Shown here: piece by piece, positions 1 to 61,333 of the stretch | Layout: every line of letters begins with the position of its first letter | How positions within the stretch are numbered: position 1 is the stretch's first letter | Assembly: GCA_963971225.1 (NCBI GenBank) | Contig: OZ020269.1 | Span: 18,660,921-18,724,920, forward strand | Direction: 5' to 3' | DNA from: Melieria omissa | Lineage: Eukaryota > Arthropoda > Insecta > Diptera > Ulidiidae | DNA length: 64,000 nucleotides | Position numbers and translations under genes: made by a program | Notes under the pieces: model-generated | What the model was told of the DNA's origin: nothing | Seen by the model: the letters and a program-made list of their open reading frames with translations, nothing else | Database searches by the model: none

Positions 1-207
1 TCACAAATTTGTTGCATATTCTTATAATTGAATTTGTTCAGATTTTGTTAATTTAGTCTTTTGGTTTTTCCATTTCGATCGCTTTTTCGCTTATTGTTGG
101 TGCAATGCACGTTGCAGCTGAAAATGAGTGTGGCTTCGTCTCGGTTTTGGTTTGTTCTGCTGGCTGCTTGTTTAATTGTTTATGATTTGTTATTATACTT
201 TTTTTTA

Positions 208-50061
<49,854 letters not shown>

Positions 50062-51687
50062 GTTGCTGTGTGGTTGTCTGTGCCGCGGGAATACTCAGTT
50101 GTATGTTAGATAGTTAGTATGCTTCGATATCCTTGGGTGCTGCCACTATTCGGTTTCGCCATAAATTGCAGCTGCAATCTCGGAACAATTAAGCGCGCCA
50201 ATTGGAACAATTAAGTTGTAACTCAGCGCTTGTTAAAATAGCATTTGTTTGTGATTTGGTTAATTTTTTGTGGTCCTTTTTACGTGAAACTCGTTTCGCA
50301 ACACTTTTCCTGCAGCACTTCGACAGCAGATTTTTCTTGTGGCATGTTCGAGATTCAATTAAAATAATTCCTCGTGCATTTTAATTTCATTTTTACACGG
50401 ATTTTTGTTTTACTTTTTTTCGTTTTCCATTTTCTAGACAAAATCACTGTTTTTCATTTTTTTCTTTTAGCTGCTAGAGTTTTTTTTTAGTGTGCTGGTC
50501 TTGTTAATTCATTTCAATGCATTGTTGTGTTTTAAATTGTTGCACTTTGGATGTTTTGTTTTTGCTTTTGTTTTTAATTTTGCTTAACTACAACTGCAAT
50601 GATGGCTATTGAACTTTATTAAGCGCCATGTAATTCCTAGAATTCAGCATAAATTTATTTCTTCACTTCTTCACATTTGCATTTTGTTTTGCCTCGCCAC
50701 AACTTGAATGCCTTACAATGTGTTGTTATTCTATGCTACTTTCGATTCTGAATTAATTAATCAAAGACTATTTAGTGTTAGTGCTTCCTCTATCGACTAT
50801 CGACCAGGACCGTTCGGTTTGCACTTCACCACTTGCTAATGGCTTCACCACTGGGTAACGCCTCTAACTCTTCACTGGCGTTCTATTTACATCCACTCGA
50901 GTTGCAGACGATTTCTCTGCAGCCACGTCTTGGTCCCATTGCCGCTCATTGGCGCGCAACTTAAGCTCCGGCCAGCACGAATCCTGCTTTGTGTCCTGCG
51001 ACCATTTATTGCCGCTCTGCGCGTTTTCGTCGCCTGTTGCTGCCGATTGTCCCTTGTGGCTTTGGGTCGTTGCACTGCTGACGTCTTCTTCAGCTTTGTG
51101 GGTGTCTATATATAAGCCGTCTTCTTTCCTCTGCGGAATATTGCTGTTGCTGCTTTTCGGTTATTCACTTGCAAAGTTTAACCTTCCGTACCGCTTCATG
51201 CTCGACTGCAAACTACGCAACTGCAGTTTCAAAATAGGAAATTTGCACTGAAATTGAACGAAAAGCAAACTAATTTAAAATCAACGTCTGTCCAGGGTTT
51301 TTATGCAAGCGAAAAAAAAAACAACAATATCAATCAAACAGTATTGTGCGAGTCTACAGTATTTAATTTGTAAGTCAATTTGGCTGCCTGATTATATATT
51401 CTTGTTTGTACTAATGTAGATATGTACGAGTATCTACGAACACGCCGGATATTTGTAAATAACGCATGCTTATGGATGGCCTTGAGGAGCGGAGCAACAA
51501 CAGTTGTGTTGGGTATGTTGAACTTTAAGTGTGTGTGTGAGTATGTTTGAAATTTTGAAAGGACATTGGAATAATTTAGTTGTTTTCTCAAAGTGGGATC
51601 AGTTTTAAAATCGAAAAGAGGAATTAAATTTTTGATTTCTTGTGATATTGCAAATTTAGATGAGGTGCAACGCAGATATGATATACT
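50062..51687. other. torso 5' flank / probable leader region
   Basis: 50062-50820 is T-rich on the plus strand. 50820-51115 is GC-richer and could be a 5' UTR exon of torso (see the TATA/initiator entry). Short open frames here on both strands have no recognisable product. Confidence 0.45.
51077..51114 (-). promoter_or_regulatory. Possible torso core promoter (TATA and initiator)
   Basis: On the minus strand TATATATAG (51114-51106) is followed about 35 bases on by TCAGCA (51081-51076), which fits the insect initiator TCA(G/T)T(C/T) loosely. The following 280 bases (to about 50820) are clearly richer in GC than the surroundings, as 5' UTR exons often are. Transcription from here would give a leader of about 1 kb before the ATG at 50061, or less if spliced. 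Inference only. Confidence 0.3.
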
Positions 51688-52225
51688 ACTGTGACCAAAA
51701 AATAGTAAGACTTTTTTATTTTAAATCTCTCTCTTAAATTTTTTTTCTAGGTTGGTATGACTGTCAGTGGCATCTATGCCAAATGTCACATCAAAATAAT
51801 CATTAGTGTTTAGTATACGCTTGTCTTTCTGAAGTACGAAAAGTGCATTCGGCTATTTCTACAATGAGAGAAATTATTCCACAAAGAAGTTCCATTAAAT
51901 TTTGTGTGCGGCATCAAATTTCTGGTGCCGAAACGTTCAGAATGTTACAAAAGGCCTTCGGTAATAATTGTCGCGAGCAAGTGTTTTTGATTGGTACAAA
52001 TTGTTCAAAGAGGGTCGAGAACGCGTTGACGACGAACCACGTCCAGGACGGTCAACATCAACTGATGATCAACACGTCAATAAAATCAAGGAGTTGGTGC
52101 TTGAGAATCGACGATTAACAGTCAGAGACTTTACTGGCATCATTGGAATATCGAAAAGATCAGTGAAAACCATTTTAAAAGATCATTTGGGTCCAAGAAA
52201 AGTGAAAGCACAGTCATCCTGACCC
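51688..52225 (+). pseudogene. Mariner-like transposase N-terminal fragment
   Basis: Starts near CTGTGACCAAAAAATAGTAA, a mariner-type end. The transposase N-terminus is split by a frameshift near 51970: IKFCVRHQISGAETFRMLQK in one frame, then VFDWYKLFKEGRERVDDEPR and PGRSTSTDDQHVNKIKELV, then RRLTVRDFTGIIGISKRSVK and TILKDHLGPRKVKA in the next. These are the two helix-turn-helix units of DD34D mariners. The catalytic part is absent. Confidence 0.75.
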
Positions 52226-54515
52226 CAAAAACACAGCGAACACAATTTTAAGCAAGGGACAGGCAGAAGGCTAAGCCACAAAATAGGCCTAAATTGCAAC
52301 AAGAAGAGATTAAGTGAGAGAGCATATCGGCGGCTTTCCGATCCCATGCAAACCAATTCGAATTGTAGATAAACCCTAACAAGTCTCTGATGTTGACTGA
52401 TCTGTGGTTATCCAAGTTGTCGAAGGAGGAAAACCCAGTGATATCCATCTTCGTCTAGAGAGAGAGCCGAACAATGGCAGAGAAGGTGACTGTCTTATCC
52501 TTCTCTTCATTTCGGCAACTGCGGCAATATTTTTAACTGTCAAAATCGAATTTATTGGGATGACGTCCGAATAGACAATGTTCTGTCAAAATAGCGACGA
52601 CCATTTTGATGTGTTGTGGCAAAATGTGATGCTTTTTTTTCTTATATTGCGCAATGTGATTGGATCAAATATGAACTTTGCAATTATTTTGAAACGGCAA
52701 AAGTATTCTAAAAAATATTTTTTCATATTCAGACATTTGATGAGCCACCAAAACTGATGCAAGTCCGTTTCAAGGCAGCAAATCGACCTGACATATTTTG
52801 ATTCACAGAATGCAGAGCCACATTCACCTGATTTATGACATCAACACAAATAGTTAAACTACTTTTGCATGAATTTTCATTGTTGCGGACATGGATTGAG
52901 TTGAAAACTTTGAAACACAACTATTGTGTCGCAGTTGAGTTTTATAACTTTGAAGTGACATAAACATTTAGGAATTTCTTTTGAAATACTTTGCTTATGA
53001 AATAGTGTCAACACTTTGACTGGGTTTAATTTACTGAACAGCTTCAGGAAAAATAACCACGAAAACATTTTGTGATGCCAAAATCTGCTGCTGATCGGGA
53101 AATTAGTGAATTCCGGTTTGGTTATAAAATGTTTTGCAATGAAAATGCTTTTGCCCACGTTGACGGAAGTAAGCGCCACTGCTTACGCTACTAAGTTCAG
53201 CAGAGTATTTTGACTTCCCGAATTGCGTGCTGTGTGCCAAAGCATTTTAAGGAACTTTAACACAATTTCAAGCAAAAAGTTTGTTTTCCAACCAACAAAA
53301 TTAAAATCAAATTCAAATTAAATTAAATTTCCTGGAGCCAACAATAAAATGTTGGCTCAAAGAAAATTCATAGCATTGAAAGTTCAAGAGTTGCTACACT
53401 TTTCATTTACACGCCAAACATTTACACGTCAATGCGCCGCAAAGGTCAATGCTCTGCAGAAGTTCATGATGCAATAAGACGTTGTAACTTAATTAAGATT
53501 GTTTGTATAAAAAATGTGTACAATTTAAAATGTTTGTTTGAATTAAAAAAAAAGTAAAGTGTTAATTAAAAATGTAAAGAAAATGCAACAAATCAAAACT
53601 ATAAATAAAAATCATTAACGAATGCCACCCAAGTACAAACGTTCAGGAATGTAAAATGTCGATTGCATGCCGTCAATATTAAAACACAACTTTTCAGCAT
53701 TTCCCAGCAAAATAAAATCTATAAATATGCATTACAACAACTGCAATCATATTAGTGCGGCGCCCATCATTGGCGTCATCAGCAGCAACATTGCATTTCC
53801 TGCACAGACCAGGTCCTTTTATGGCATTTTATCATGATGGCTCCCCCTTCTTCTCCTTTTCGCAATAATTCTTCTTTCAAAAGCATCTCCAATGCAATAA
53901 AGCAAATTAAATTCTCTTGTGGCAAAGCAATGTATATGCTTTTTTTGATACGTACAGCGATTGCAGAAAAAAAATTGTTCGCACGCCTCAAAATATACCA
54001 CATATTCTTCCCATGAAGCGCTCAAATCAATACATTTGAAAGCTTATCAGTGGACACAAATCAGCAAATGTTTCTCGCAATCCGCATCAGCTCTATTAAG
54101 TATTTTTTCAATCCTTTCTTTCAACTTGCGCTTTAATATCGTCGTGAGCACCGATGGCAACTCTACTTTTAATCCTTATTGTCAAGGACTGTTGCATCAT
54201 GGTGTGCCCACATAGAGCGCAGACAGTTGTGGAGCAGACAAACCGACTGACAGGCAGACAGTAAGACAATGTCTAGTTCAACGGTTCAACTGTGCAGCAA
54301 ACAAGTGACACATGAGTGTTTTCCTGCCGCGATTCAGCCACCATGTGTCGCTCACGAGAAGAAGACAAACGTATAGTATGTCTTGCACTATAGTTATCTA
54401 AGATTGCTAATTATATTTGCATCCCTCTGCGACTGTTTGTGCACAATTATGCGGCTACTTTCATGGCGCATGCTGCTTTCAGAAGAAGAATAAAATAGAA
54501 AATTTTTTCGACTAC
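52226..54515. other. Upstream region without recognised genes
   Basis: AT-rich. No coding exon, RNA gene or complete element could be supported. Scattered short frames lack known motifs. Confidence 0.5.
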
Positions 54516-54519
54516 ATTA

Positions 54520-55133
54520 GATTAGCAACATTCTATAAGAAATTTTTTAAATTTTATACTCGGACCCTGCATTTTAGAGTGTTTTTCTATGAGAGCAACC
54601 ACATCGTTGTGTCTGTAATAATTACTTAACCCTTTCGGTTATTCTATGCCATATGGCATAGCCTCTTTTCAGTGCCTGTTTTAGGTCAAAAACTTGTGGA
54701 TACTATATTTTTTAATTTTTGTATTTATACCAAATAACGAACAAAATGATTTTTAAAGTTAAAAACAAAAAAGAAGTACCGAAAGGGTTAAACATACAAC
54801 TTTTAACGCATAACGAAAATTTGAATATTTCTTCATTTACTTTAGCCAAATTAAAAAACAAAGTATCTAAATTGAAAGAAAACGTAAAAAAAAGTATCTC
54901 AGTTGAAAGAAAACGTAAAATTAAAAAGTTATCTAATTTTTCTGCTTCTTCTTCCTTTACTATGTCAAGATATTATATTAAAAAAACGTGTATACTTATC
55001 TTCTTTAAACTTAAATTTTCGGTTTATTAATTTCGTATTTTTCCTAAAAGAAAAAATTTATTCTTGAAACCACAGATTGCTCAGACGTCCACAAAGTAGC
55101 ATGTTGCTATATGGCAACAAAATAGCGAAAGGG
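54520..55133. mobile_element. TTAA element, CCCTTTCGCTA family, copy 3 (left end missing)
   Basis: From TAGCAACATTCTATAAGAAA (about 54522) to TAGCGAAAGGG|TTAA (TTAA 55134-55137) it follows copy 1 closely, including TCGGACCCTGCATTTTAGAG. The left about 65 bases of the family, with the CCCTTTCG end, are absent. It is interrupted by a second element at 54630-54787. Confidence 0.75.
54630..54787. mobile_element. 158-bp TTAA element inserted in copy 3
   Basis: TTAA|CCCTTTCGG on the left (TTAA 54626-54629) and CCGAAAGGG|TTAA on the right (54788-54791). Copy 1 and copy 2 read ATTACTTAAACATAC or ATACTTAAACATAC here, with one TTAA, while copy 3 has ATTAC-TTAA...TTAA-ACATAC. That is a textbook TTAA duplication. 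The insert has a perfect ATGCCATATGGCAT palindrome near its left end. Confidence 0.82.
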
Positions 55134-55142
55134 TTAATGTAA

Positions 55143-56046
55143 ACATGGAATGAAGATCTTTTTTGATCTTTAATCTTGGCTGAGTTGGGGAATTTAAAGT
55201 TTGAATTACGGCATAACAAAAAACACAATGGGGGTATTCACACTGAACTCGTTTCTTTGTTAGTTCGGTACTTGGTAGTTTTGTACTTGTCTTTTGTTTT
55301 TATTTGACTCATTTACATTAGGGGTATTCACATCAAGCTCGATTTTTTGATAATTCGGTACTCGGTAATTTTCGTTACATTGTTACTTCGGTACTTAGTA
55401 GTTTTGTACCTGTATTCTGTTTCTGTAAAATTCTTTTACAAATTCGCTGAGATCACAAACATGGAATGAAGATCTTTTTTGATCTTTAATCTTGAGTGAG
55501 TTGGGGAATTCAAAGTTTGAATTACGGCATAACAAAAAACACAATGGGCATATTCACACTGAACTCGTTTCTTTGTTAGTTCGGTACTTGGTAGTTTTGT
55601 ACGTGTCTTTTGTTTTTGTTTGACTCATTTACATTAGGGGTATTCCACATCACAAATCATGGAATCATGAGATCACAAACATGGAATGAAGATCTTTTTT
55701 GATCTTTAATCTTAGCTGAGTTGGGAATTAAAAGTCCGAATCACGGCAAATCAAAAAACACAATAGGGGTATTCACACTGAACTCGTTTCTGTTGTTAGT
55801 TCGGTACTTGGTAGTTTTGCACGTGTCTTTTGTTTATGTTTGACTCATTTACATTAGGGGTATTCACACCGAGCTCAATTTTTTGATAATTCGGTACTCG
55901 ATAATTTTCGTTTCATTGTTACTTCGGTACTTAGTAGTTTTGTAACTGTATTCTGTTTCTGTTCAATTATTTTACACAAACAAAATCCACGTACAAAACA
56001 ACCGAATACCGAACTAACAAAGAAACGAGTTCAGTGTGAATACTGC
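55143..56046. repeat. Array of repeat units with GGGGTATTCACAC ends
   Basis: CATGGAATGAAGATCTTTTT + TGATCTTTAATCTT occurs three times (about 55146, 55460, 55679). Each is followed by a (G)GGGTATTCACACTGAACTCG block and a GGTACTTGGTAGTTTTG block; a second, related block (GGGGTATTCACAT/CC(A/G)AGCTC) follows at 55320 and 55855. The array ends with the same terminus inverted (CGAACTAACAAAGAAACGAG + TTCAGTGTGAATA). Unit spacing is 314 then 219 bases. It looks like a TIR element amplified in tandem. A lone end lies at 19905-19947. Confidence 0.7.
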
Positions 56047-56104
56047 AAATGTTTTTCAACACTAGGAAATGTTAAAAGGATGAAAACAACATAAAACAAT
56101 ATTA

Positions 56105-56318
56105 CAGTCGTGTCTGGGTATAGTGAACCTCTATATAGTGAACACCCAAATTTTGACATCCAGCCTCTAAATATAGAAAAAAAATTGTCAAGCAAAAAAC
56201 AAAAAGTGTATTTTGAGCCAATAAAACGAGTTCTTGAACAAAACCTTGATATAGTGAACAACCTCAATACAGTTAACAGGCCTTGCAATAATTAGTTCAC
56301 TATATCCAGACACCACTG
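56105..56318. mobile_element. pogo/Tigger-type MITE, 214 bp
   Basis: CAGTCGTGTCTGGGTATAGT + GAAC and its inverted partner GTTCACTATATCCAGACACC + ACTG, with TA on each side (56103-56104, 56319-56320). CAGT starts and a TA target fit the pogo/Tigger group. Interior motifs TATAGTGAACA repeat the end sequence. Non-coding. Confidence 0.78.
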
Positions 56319-56320
56319 TA

Positions 56321-58998
56321 ACTCCTTTTTTATATTATTAATTATATTTTTTTTTATTATTTATTTTATAATAACAAACAAACCAAAAAATTCACATCAC
56401 TGACACGGCTTACAACCGACAAAAATTTGTTATTAAACTAAAAGCCAGGTCTGAAGTTACAATTGTTGTCACTCTTGTTGCATTCATTAAAATAAATGTC
56501 TTGGCTTTTTTACTTTCTGTATTTTTTTATATTCATTTTAATTTAATTGTTTACTTCATTATCCGGTCTTACTCTACGTTACAGGCGCACAGCAAAGTTC
56601 TACTTACTGCACTTTGTTATTACTCACCAAGCAGCAATTTATCTGGGCCTTCATTATCGCTTTCAACTTTTAAGCCCATCATTACGTGTGCTGCCTTGTG
56701 AGTTGTTGCTTGCAAAGGGTTTAATGAAGATTGACATTCTCTTTCAATAGGAAAAGGAACGTTGCACTTCTTTCAACAGTATGCAAAAGTCTATCGAGCT
56801 GCGTGCAAATAAGTAGTATGTCTGTAAATATGCAGTTACAATGACACGTTTATTGCGAATGATAACTTATACGAAAGAGCCATAACCATCCATGTCGTAT
56901 GTGTAACTTAATATATAAGTATGAGTTTTATGTCAACACTATGTGAAGAATAGAGAGCTTTTCATTGGCAATCAAAGAGAGCGCATACAATTTTCCAAAG
57001 CCTCTAATATACTTGTATGATCCAAAATGTTGTGGCCAATACTAATTTCATATTTATGTAATGTTTAACCTCTTATTAACTGAGATGAACTGGCCGAAAT
57101 GGTATCGAATATGGAGATGGCCGATCCAGGAATCACGCTTTGATCTACACAAAAGGACAATTTCCTTACATTAAATTAAGACTGCAAGTTCTTACGCGTG
57201 TTGCTGCCGAAAATGAATCAAAAGAGGACTCTGCGTCTTCTTCAGTTCAGTGAAGAAAAGCTTTGTATACTTGTAGAAGTTCTAAAAGGACATTGTGTCA
57301 TCGGCATGGCTAAATCTGTCTCATCAGGACTACTGTTGCAGCTGTAAAGATGAGTAGAAATTAAAGTCTGCGCAGTCATTGAGTACGTAAACTGATTTCA
57401 CAATTAACTGCACAATTATCCACCTACACGTGATTAACATTTGACATTTGTGGTGCACTGAGCTAATGCCAATAGGAACAATGCGAGAGTTCAATTGAAG
57501 TCTTATACACTGTGCATTGTTGTTAGAGCATAAAAACGACAATTCTTGTCCAGTCAATAAACGGATTTGAAATCATGACTATCAACGAGCATATTGCTAC
57601 AGTCATTTGACTATTGATGGAATGCCGAGTATTTGTTTTTATATTTTTAAATTGTATCTAATTTTCACTGATCTAACTTTGATTCACAATACTCAAGTAT
57701 GTTTGTTTACATAAGCCTATTTTTTTTTATCAATTTTTTTTCGTATTACATTTTGTATCTCATATGGTTTTTGAGTTCACCTATCTACTATGTGGCATTT
57801 CACATTTCTTATCAAATATTCTACAAAATAACAATATAAGTAATTATTAATTGGGGTATCCAGAGGTTTAGGAAACATACATAAAATTCCTCTTGGATAC
57901 TGGACTCACTGATAGTCTTTGAGGTCCAAGAAGGGGGCACAATAGATCTACTAGGTCGCAGTGCATTATCCCCATCAATAATAATAAAAATTATTAATTT
58001 TTAATCTATAAAAGCTTAACACTTAATGCTGCGTAACTGTAATCCATTTTTAATCAATTTTCCGGCATTTACCCATCGGATAGTCAGCCATGTACATTGC
58101 CTCGCTACGGCAATGAGAGGCAAATTAAATCGAGAAAAAACAGAAAAATTAAATTCCGCCTTTATGGCATAAAAATGGGTGCAACATAAAAACATGAACA
58201 AAAAAAGAAAACGCATAAAAAATTAATAATTAAAAGCCGTTAGTCTTTTTGTGCATTTTTTGTGCCTATTCACTTTCAATGCAGCAGACTTTAGCCAGAC
58301 TGACGTTTAATCTGCACATGACACACTATTCAGTAGATACAAAAGAGTGATTTCCTCTGGAAATGAAAAAATTTTCGCCGATTATTTTGTGCCAAACACT
58401 GGCAGCCTTCATTTCATTTAACACGGATTTGCGCGTAAATATTTCGCTGAGCGTGAATTTTCCTTTGTGCTTTTCGTGAATATAACTTAAAAACTTGCAT
58501 TTTCAAAAGTTGGTTAAGTCTTTCATTACACATACTATATAATAAGCAGACTGTGTGCAGATTGTGCCAATTTGCCTATGGTTGTTGTTCTTGAGCAATG
58601 GTGCACAGTGTTAAGAGTTCATAAAACGGAGTAGCAAAAATAGAAGGAGTAAGCGTAAATAAAGGAAATTTATGCAGTTATTTTATGAGTAAAAAACTTA
58701 TGGTACAATTTCAATTAAATAGGAGCAAACTTATGAGCATCTCTATTTATTATTTAAAAGACTGATACGCAAATAAATTCGACTTTCTGTACTTCATTAG
58801 ACTTGCAGCTTAGGCCTTTTTTTTAATTACTTTCGAACCAATAAAGTTACAGTAATTAAATTTTGACAAGTGATCAAGGAGATTTTGGGTTCTAACATAC
58901 TTACTCTTCAAGAAAATTTGTTATACATTTTCAAGGATATAAAGGATTAAAATTTTCAAAGGACCTTTTTCATATCCTTTTTTTACAAATAGATAAAA
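56321..58998. other. Upstream region without recognised genes
   Basis: AT-rich non-coding DNA. No exon, RNA gene or terminal repeat pair could be supported. Confidence 0.5.
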
Positions 58999-59013
58999 AA
59001 TCAGTGTTATTTA

Positions 59014-59107
59014 TTTATTTTATTTATTTATTTTAAAGATTTATACAATAAAAAAATTTATTATACAAATACAATAAGCGCAGCACTGGCAACTGGGCCT
59101 TCAGCCG
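59014..59107 (-). mobile_element. Short LINE or SINE 3' end with 15-bp target duplication
   Basis: AATCAGTGTTATTTA is present at 58999-59013 and 59108-59122. The 94 bp between read on the minus strand as GGCTGAAGGCCCAGTTGCCA..., then AATAAATTTTTTTATTG, then an AATAAATAAAATAAATAAAT tail: a severely 5'-truncated retroposon. Class not determinable from this little sequence. Confidence 0.75.
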
Positions 59108-59122
59108 AATCAGTGTTATTTA

Positions 59123-60433
59123 AATTTTTGAGCCTTTCCTCTTTCATTTGATATACATTTAGCCATATTCTAACGCGGTTAAGTATTTTATATATTTTTA
59201 AATTTTTTTCCCCTTAAAAATTTTGAAGTCCTTTTAAAAGGACAAAGGATGTAGAAATGAAAAACTGAGTACGCAGAATTACTATGTTTGGTCTCTAGTT
59301 TCACGCCTATATGGATTTTTTCCAGTGTGAAAAATGCTGTTGCACGGTGTTACACAACCGTATTCGAAAGAACTTCCTATTAACAATGTAAAATATCTTA
59401 GGTCACAAAAGCTACGTTCATATTTGTATTTTAATATAGATTTGAGATAAAATACGCTCATTTCAAAAGCAATCGAAATTCAAAATTCGACAAATTGCTC
59501 CACAGCTGCTCAGGAATAGCTCTTAGAGGGTTAAAATCTATGACTGACCCCCACTAGTTTTCTCTACTAAATATTTCTTTCGCACATACTTTCCCCCTAT
59601 CTCCAATCATTAATGAGGCTCCCATACAAAATCATGGTTTTTATAAAATGAGTTCCCGCTGCTCCCAGGTTGGCCCCTGACGTATCATTTGTAAGACTGA
59701 CCTCCATTTATTTTCCTTTCCGAATGTTTTTTCTACACATAGCTAACCCCTATCTCTAAATCTCAAGGGGGCTACCATACAAAACTAGTAACTTTCAATG
59801 GAGTTGGCTCCCCACTTGTAAATGTAGTAGTAAAGTATCACGGAAAGTAAAAAACCGATTTCAATGAGTTATATAACAATTGTCAACATTCTTGAGTGCA
59901 AAAAATATAAAATTAATTAATACTCAAAAATTCACCACCAGCGGGCACCTCACATGCAAACGAAGTTATGTCGTTGTCAACTTTTGGGTTTGTAAAAGCA
60001 AAACGGGGAAAAAACAAAAATCAAAACTTCTTTCACGAAGAATTCTTTCCCTAAATAAGTAAAAGTAAACTTAAAAGGTTAATGTGCAAATATCTGGTAA
60101 TAATTAAAATTCCTTGGCCTGCAGAGGTTTTTGTTTTTTACGTACATAGTGTAAAGGCACTAGTAACCGTAGTAACCATTTAACTTTTTTCCTGACTTTG
60201 TTTCGCCATAAGTTTCGGAATATTCAATGTATTCCAAATTAATATACCAATATATAAACTATATCGTATTATAAATCAGTAACGATATACAATTTTTAGA
60301 AAACATTCAATTTTTTTTGTAGTTATTTACGTTTTTAGAAAAAATGTCATTTTGTGCTAGTATCCCGACACTTTTTTCAGTAATCGGCCATAAAAACTTC
60401 AGTTACCGAACACTTGAAAGTAAATTGTAATTA
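59123..60433. other. Upstream region without recognised genes
   Basis: AT-rich non-coding DNA; no feature could be supported. Confidence 0.5.
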
Positions 60434-61333
60434 ATGCAAATTTATGTATATTTATGTGTACAAATAAGAGATTTATGCCCATCCACAAATAAAATTACAG
60501 GTCTTTTTATATTTTGCTCTTTTAACCACTTGTCAAAACAATTAGCAACATATTCGAAAAAGGTTTCGCTTTTCATCCATCCACTTTCGGTGCGACCAAG
60601 AAACGAATTTTCTGGCATACTATTTACAATTTCCTTTGGTGGCCTGAAGTATGGGTGATGATGATATGGGTATGGGTGGTGAAGTGATTAAAACAGTAAT
60701 TGTTTCTTTTTCATTAGAAGTTGTAACCTGATATAAGTTGTTATACCCTATGGGAGCAATTAATTTACCCGTTTTGTGGCACAAGGAAAAGCTGGTTTCG
60801 TCACCATTAAATATTCGAGATGGGTCTTCCATGATATCTTCTTGTTTAGAGCTTATCAGATAATTCTTAAGTTCCGAAAACTATCCCCTTATAGATTCGT
60901 CTGTGACAATTGCTCTGGCTTTGCCATTACTCTCTGCTTCTCGATTCACCAATGCAGGATTTCATTTTAAGAACAGCATAAACCAGGTTTTTCCAGGTCT
61001 ATTATGCTATATTATTATAAATGGTTGTGGCTGTCTTTTATAATTGTTTGGACTGTGTTAAGAACGTCATCTTTTTTTTAAGGAAAACATTTGCACAAAT
61101 GTACATATTATCCATTCAGTACTTTTTCTTCCTTCATTCAAAGAAAGGTAGGAATCAAAACCTAACTTGAACATATCTTCCGAAATCTTTCTACTAAGTG
61201 TATCTTGTATAGTAGATTGGGGAATACCGTAGGTTATAGCTGCTTTCCGTATACTCAATGTATTGTTACGTATGTCGCGAAGAGCCATGACCATTTTTTC
61301 TGCGTCGGGAATCTTTCTGTTTCTCACACTCAT
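60434..61333 (-). pseudogene. pogo/Tigger transposase remnant
   Basis: Reading from 61333 down: MSVRNRKIPDAEKMVMALRD and NNTLSIRKAAITYGIPQSTI form a Psq-type helix-turn-helix. After a degraded stretch come MEDPSRIFNGDETSFSLCHK (first catalytic Asp in GDET) at 60832-60620 and then, in another frame, TESGWMKSETFFEYVANCFD and RPVILFVDGHKSLI (second Asp) at about 60590-60455. The order matches pogo/Tigger DDE transposases. Frameshifts and missing parts make it inactive. Terminal repeats were not found. Confidence 0.78.

Noticed and set aside
50887..51075. 62-codon minus-strand frame upstream of torso
   Set aside because: Basic, low-complexity, no motif; more likely leader sequence than a protein gene.
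51843..52118. 91-codon plus-strand frame as a separate gene
   Set aside because: It is the frameshifted start of a mariner transposase fragment and runs in the wrong frame after about 51970.
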